DNA of 57,589 nucleotides, from the NCBI GenBank assembly GCA_000310025.1, contig FN649726.1, positions 299,434 to 357,022 on the forward strand. Reading direction: 5' to 3'. Source of the stretch: Ectocarpus siliculosus (taxonomy: Eukaryota; Sar; Phaeophyceae; Ectocarpales; Ectocarpaceae). This document shows, piece after piece, positions 56,510-57,589 of the stretch (its first letter is position 1; each line of letters begins with the position of its first letter). The notes beneath the pieces are model-generated. The model was not told the DNA's origin and made no database searches. It was given only the letters and a program-made list of their open reading frames with translations. The position numbers and the translations under genes were made by a program.

Positions 56510-57589
56510 CTGCGGTTTCGATAAAAAACAGGGACCAACACACACACACACACACACGACGAGGACACGAAACGCAGCGGCGATGAGTAGTGATTTGAGT
56601 AAGCGACAACCACAAACAACAGCAGTCCTAAAAAAAGCGGAACTGCTGTCTTGGGGTCCATCTTTCGTGCGGCGAGTTGTTCGCCTTCGGAAAAGTTTGT
56701 GGATGTACTGCTGGAACGCAAAAGTAACCACCGAGGCTGTCGAGGCAAGGGCGAGCACTTGCATGTAGCATGTAATCTATCACACTTGCGAGCCCAAGCA
56801 GCATGGCTGCCTCTGGGGAGATTGTGACAGCGACAGGTGGTAAAACAGCTCATCTCACGAATAACGCAACGATTGGTCGCGGGAATTCTGGCCTCTTTTG
56901 TTCGTTTCTTACACCTCCGAGGTGAAGAATTTCCATACAATGACCCACCCCCCTGTGTACCCTAGAAAAAAAACGCAACCAACACCGTGCCGTGATGCCG
57001 CCGCCCAGTTTTAACGAACAGCAAGACTTCCATTTGCACCACTGCACACAACAGTTACAGTTAAGAGGAGAGACACAGCTGCGTGCCATCTCGCCTATCA
57101 CGTGACGAATTGTAACCTCCCGCCCCCGGGATGCGCAATCAACCCATGTCATATCTGGATTGCACAGCAACCCTAAGGAGGAAGACCAGCTTCTGGTTCA
57201 TCCTCGTGAAACGGTAGCCTGGGCCGGCGAAAACCCGGCACATCGCTCCGTCCCGGCATTTTAGGGGTGCGAGGCCAACGGTCCGAACAACCACGGCATG
57301 ACAAACATGAGTACTCCCCCCCCCCCCCCCCCCCCCCTTGGCCATGTCTCACCTTGCCCGCGGAAGGAACCCGGAACCAAGGCGTCCCCCACACCAAAAA
57401 CAAAAACCGTCCCAAGGGGTCTTCCGGGAAGGAGAAGAACAAAAACTTTACCCCAGTGGGGACCCCCCTGCCAACCCGGAACCCCTACCAAGGGAAAACC
57501 CCCACCCCCCTCCCCAAAAAAACCTGCGAAACAATCCGGGGGGGGGGGGGGGGGGGGCCAAAAAGGGAAAAGGGGGGGGGGGGGGGGGA
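56510..57589. other. HECT-gene intron and degraded window end
   Basis: No exon recognised. A CA microsatellite lies at 56537-56556. After the C-run at 57317-57339 the sequence drifts into homopolymers and ends in long G-runs, the same decay pattern as beside the two N gaps, so about the last 250 bases should not be trusted. Confidence 0.6.
57226..57334 (+). repeat. Dispersed repeat R1, last copy
   Basis: AAAACCCGGCACATCGCTCC, GTCCCGGCATTTTAGGGGTG and CACGGCATGACAAACATGAG, then TACT and a C-run. It is collinear with the 21002 copy at roughly 80 percent identity by eye. Confidence 0.75.

Overview
This is a eukaryotic nuclear window. Its genes are split by many GT-AG introns and one apparent GC-AG intron. 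It is littered with small inverted-repeat elements, microsatellites and long poly-C/poly-G runs, and it has two 100-N assembly gaps. The style (moderate-to-high GC, Ala/Gly/Asp-rich low-complexity inserts, intron-dense genes, C-runs) suggests a stramenopile alga, most likely a brown alga. That assignment is inference from style, not from a diagnostic gene.

Layout, left to right: (1) last exon of a + strand gene entering from the left (76-300); (2) a small three-exon + strand gene with PPxY and DPF motifs (1133-2623); (3) a START-domain lipid-binding protein on the - strand (5274 to about 7562); (4) a very large + strand GT41-type (O-GlcNAc-transferase/SPINDLY-like) gene in about 12 exons (9843 to about 21580), with an acidic insert of roughly 485 residues inside its catalytic domain; (5) a repeat-poor, gene-poor stretch ending in a membrane-protein gene fragment (25061-26188); (6) a RING-H2 ubiquitin ligase (26648-28678); (7) a methionine-R-sulfoxide reductase B (31175-34405) containing an assembly gap; (8) an unrecognised - strand gene (37283-38135); (9) a - strand UBL-PUB-STI1-UIM protein (42519-46109); (10) a mitochondrial-type NFU1 iron-sulfur scaffold (about 46466-53950) whose second intron holds a higher-order tandem repeat and the second gap; (11) the terminal exon of a HECT ubiquitin ligase on the - strand (56351-56509), followed by decayed copies of its own tail.

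Four loci touch ubiquitin biology (RING-H2, UBL-PUB-UIM, HECT, and the PPxY protein), but eukaryotes do not normally cluster pathways, so I treat this as coincidence. The most interesting signals are: the unusual UBL-PUB-STI1-UIM architecture; the GT41 enzyme with substitutions at UDP-contact positions and a huge acidic repeat insert; a dispersed repeat ending in poly-C that repeatedly sits just upstream of 3' splice sites; a MITE-like family in which one copy carries telomere-like repeats; and evidence that both N gaps are false, each flanked by two corrupted copies of one locus meeting at a poly-C/G run.
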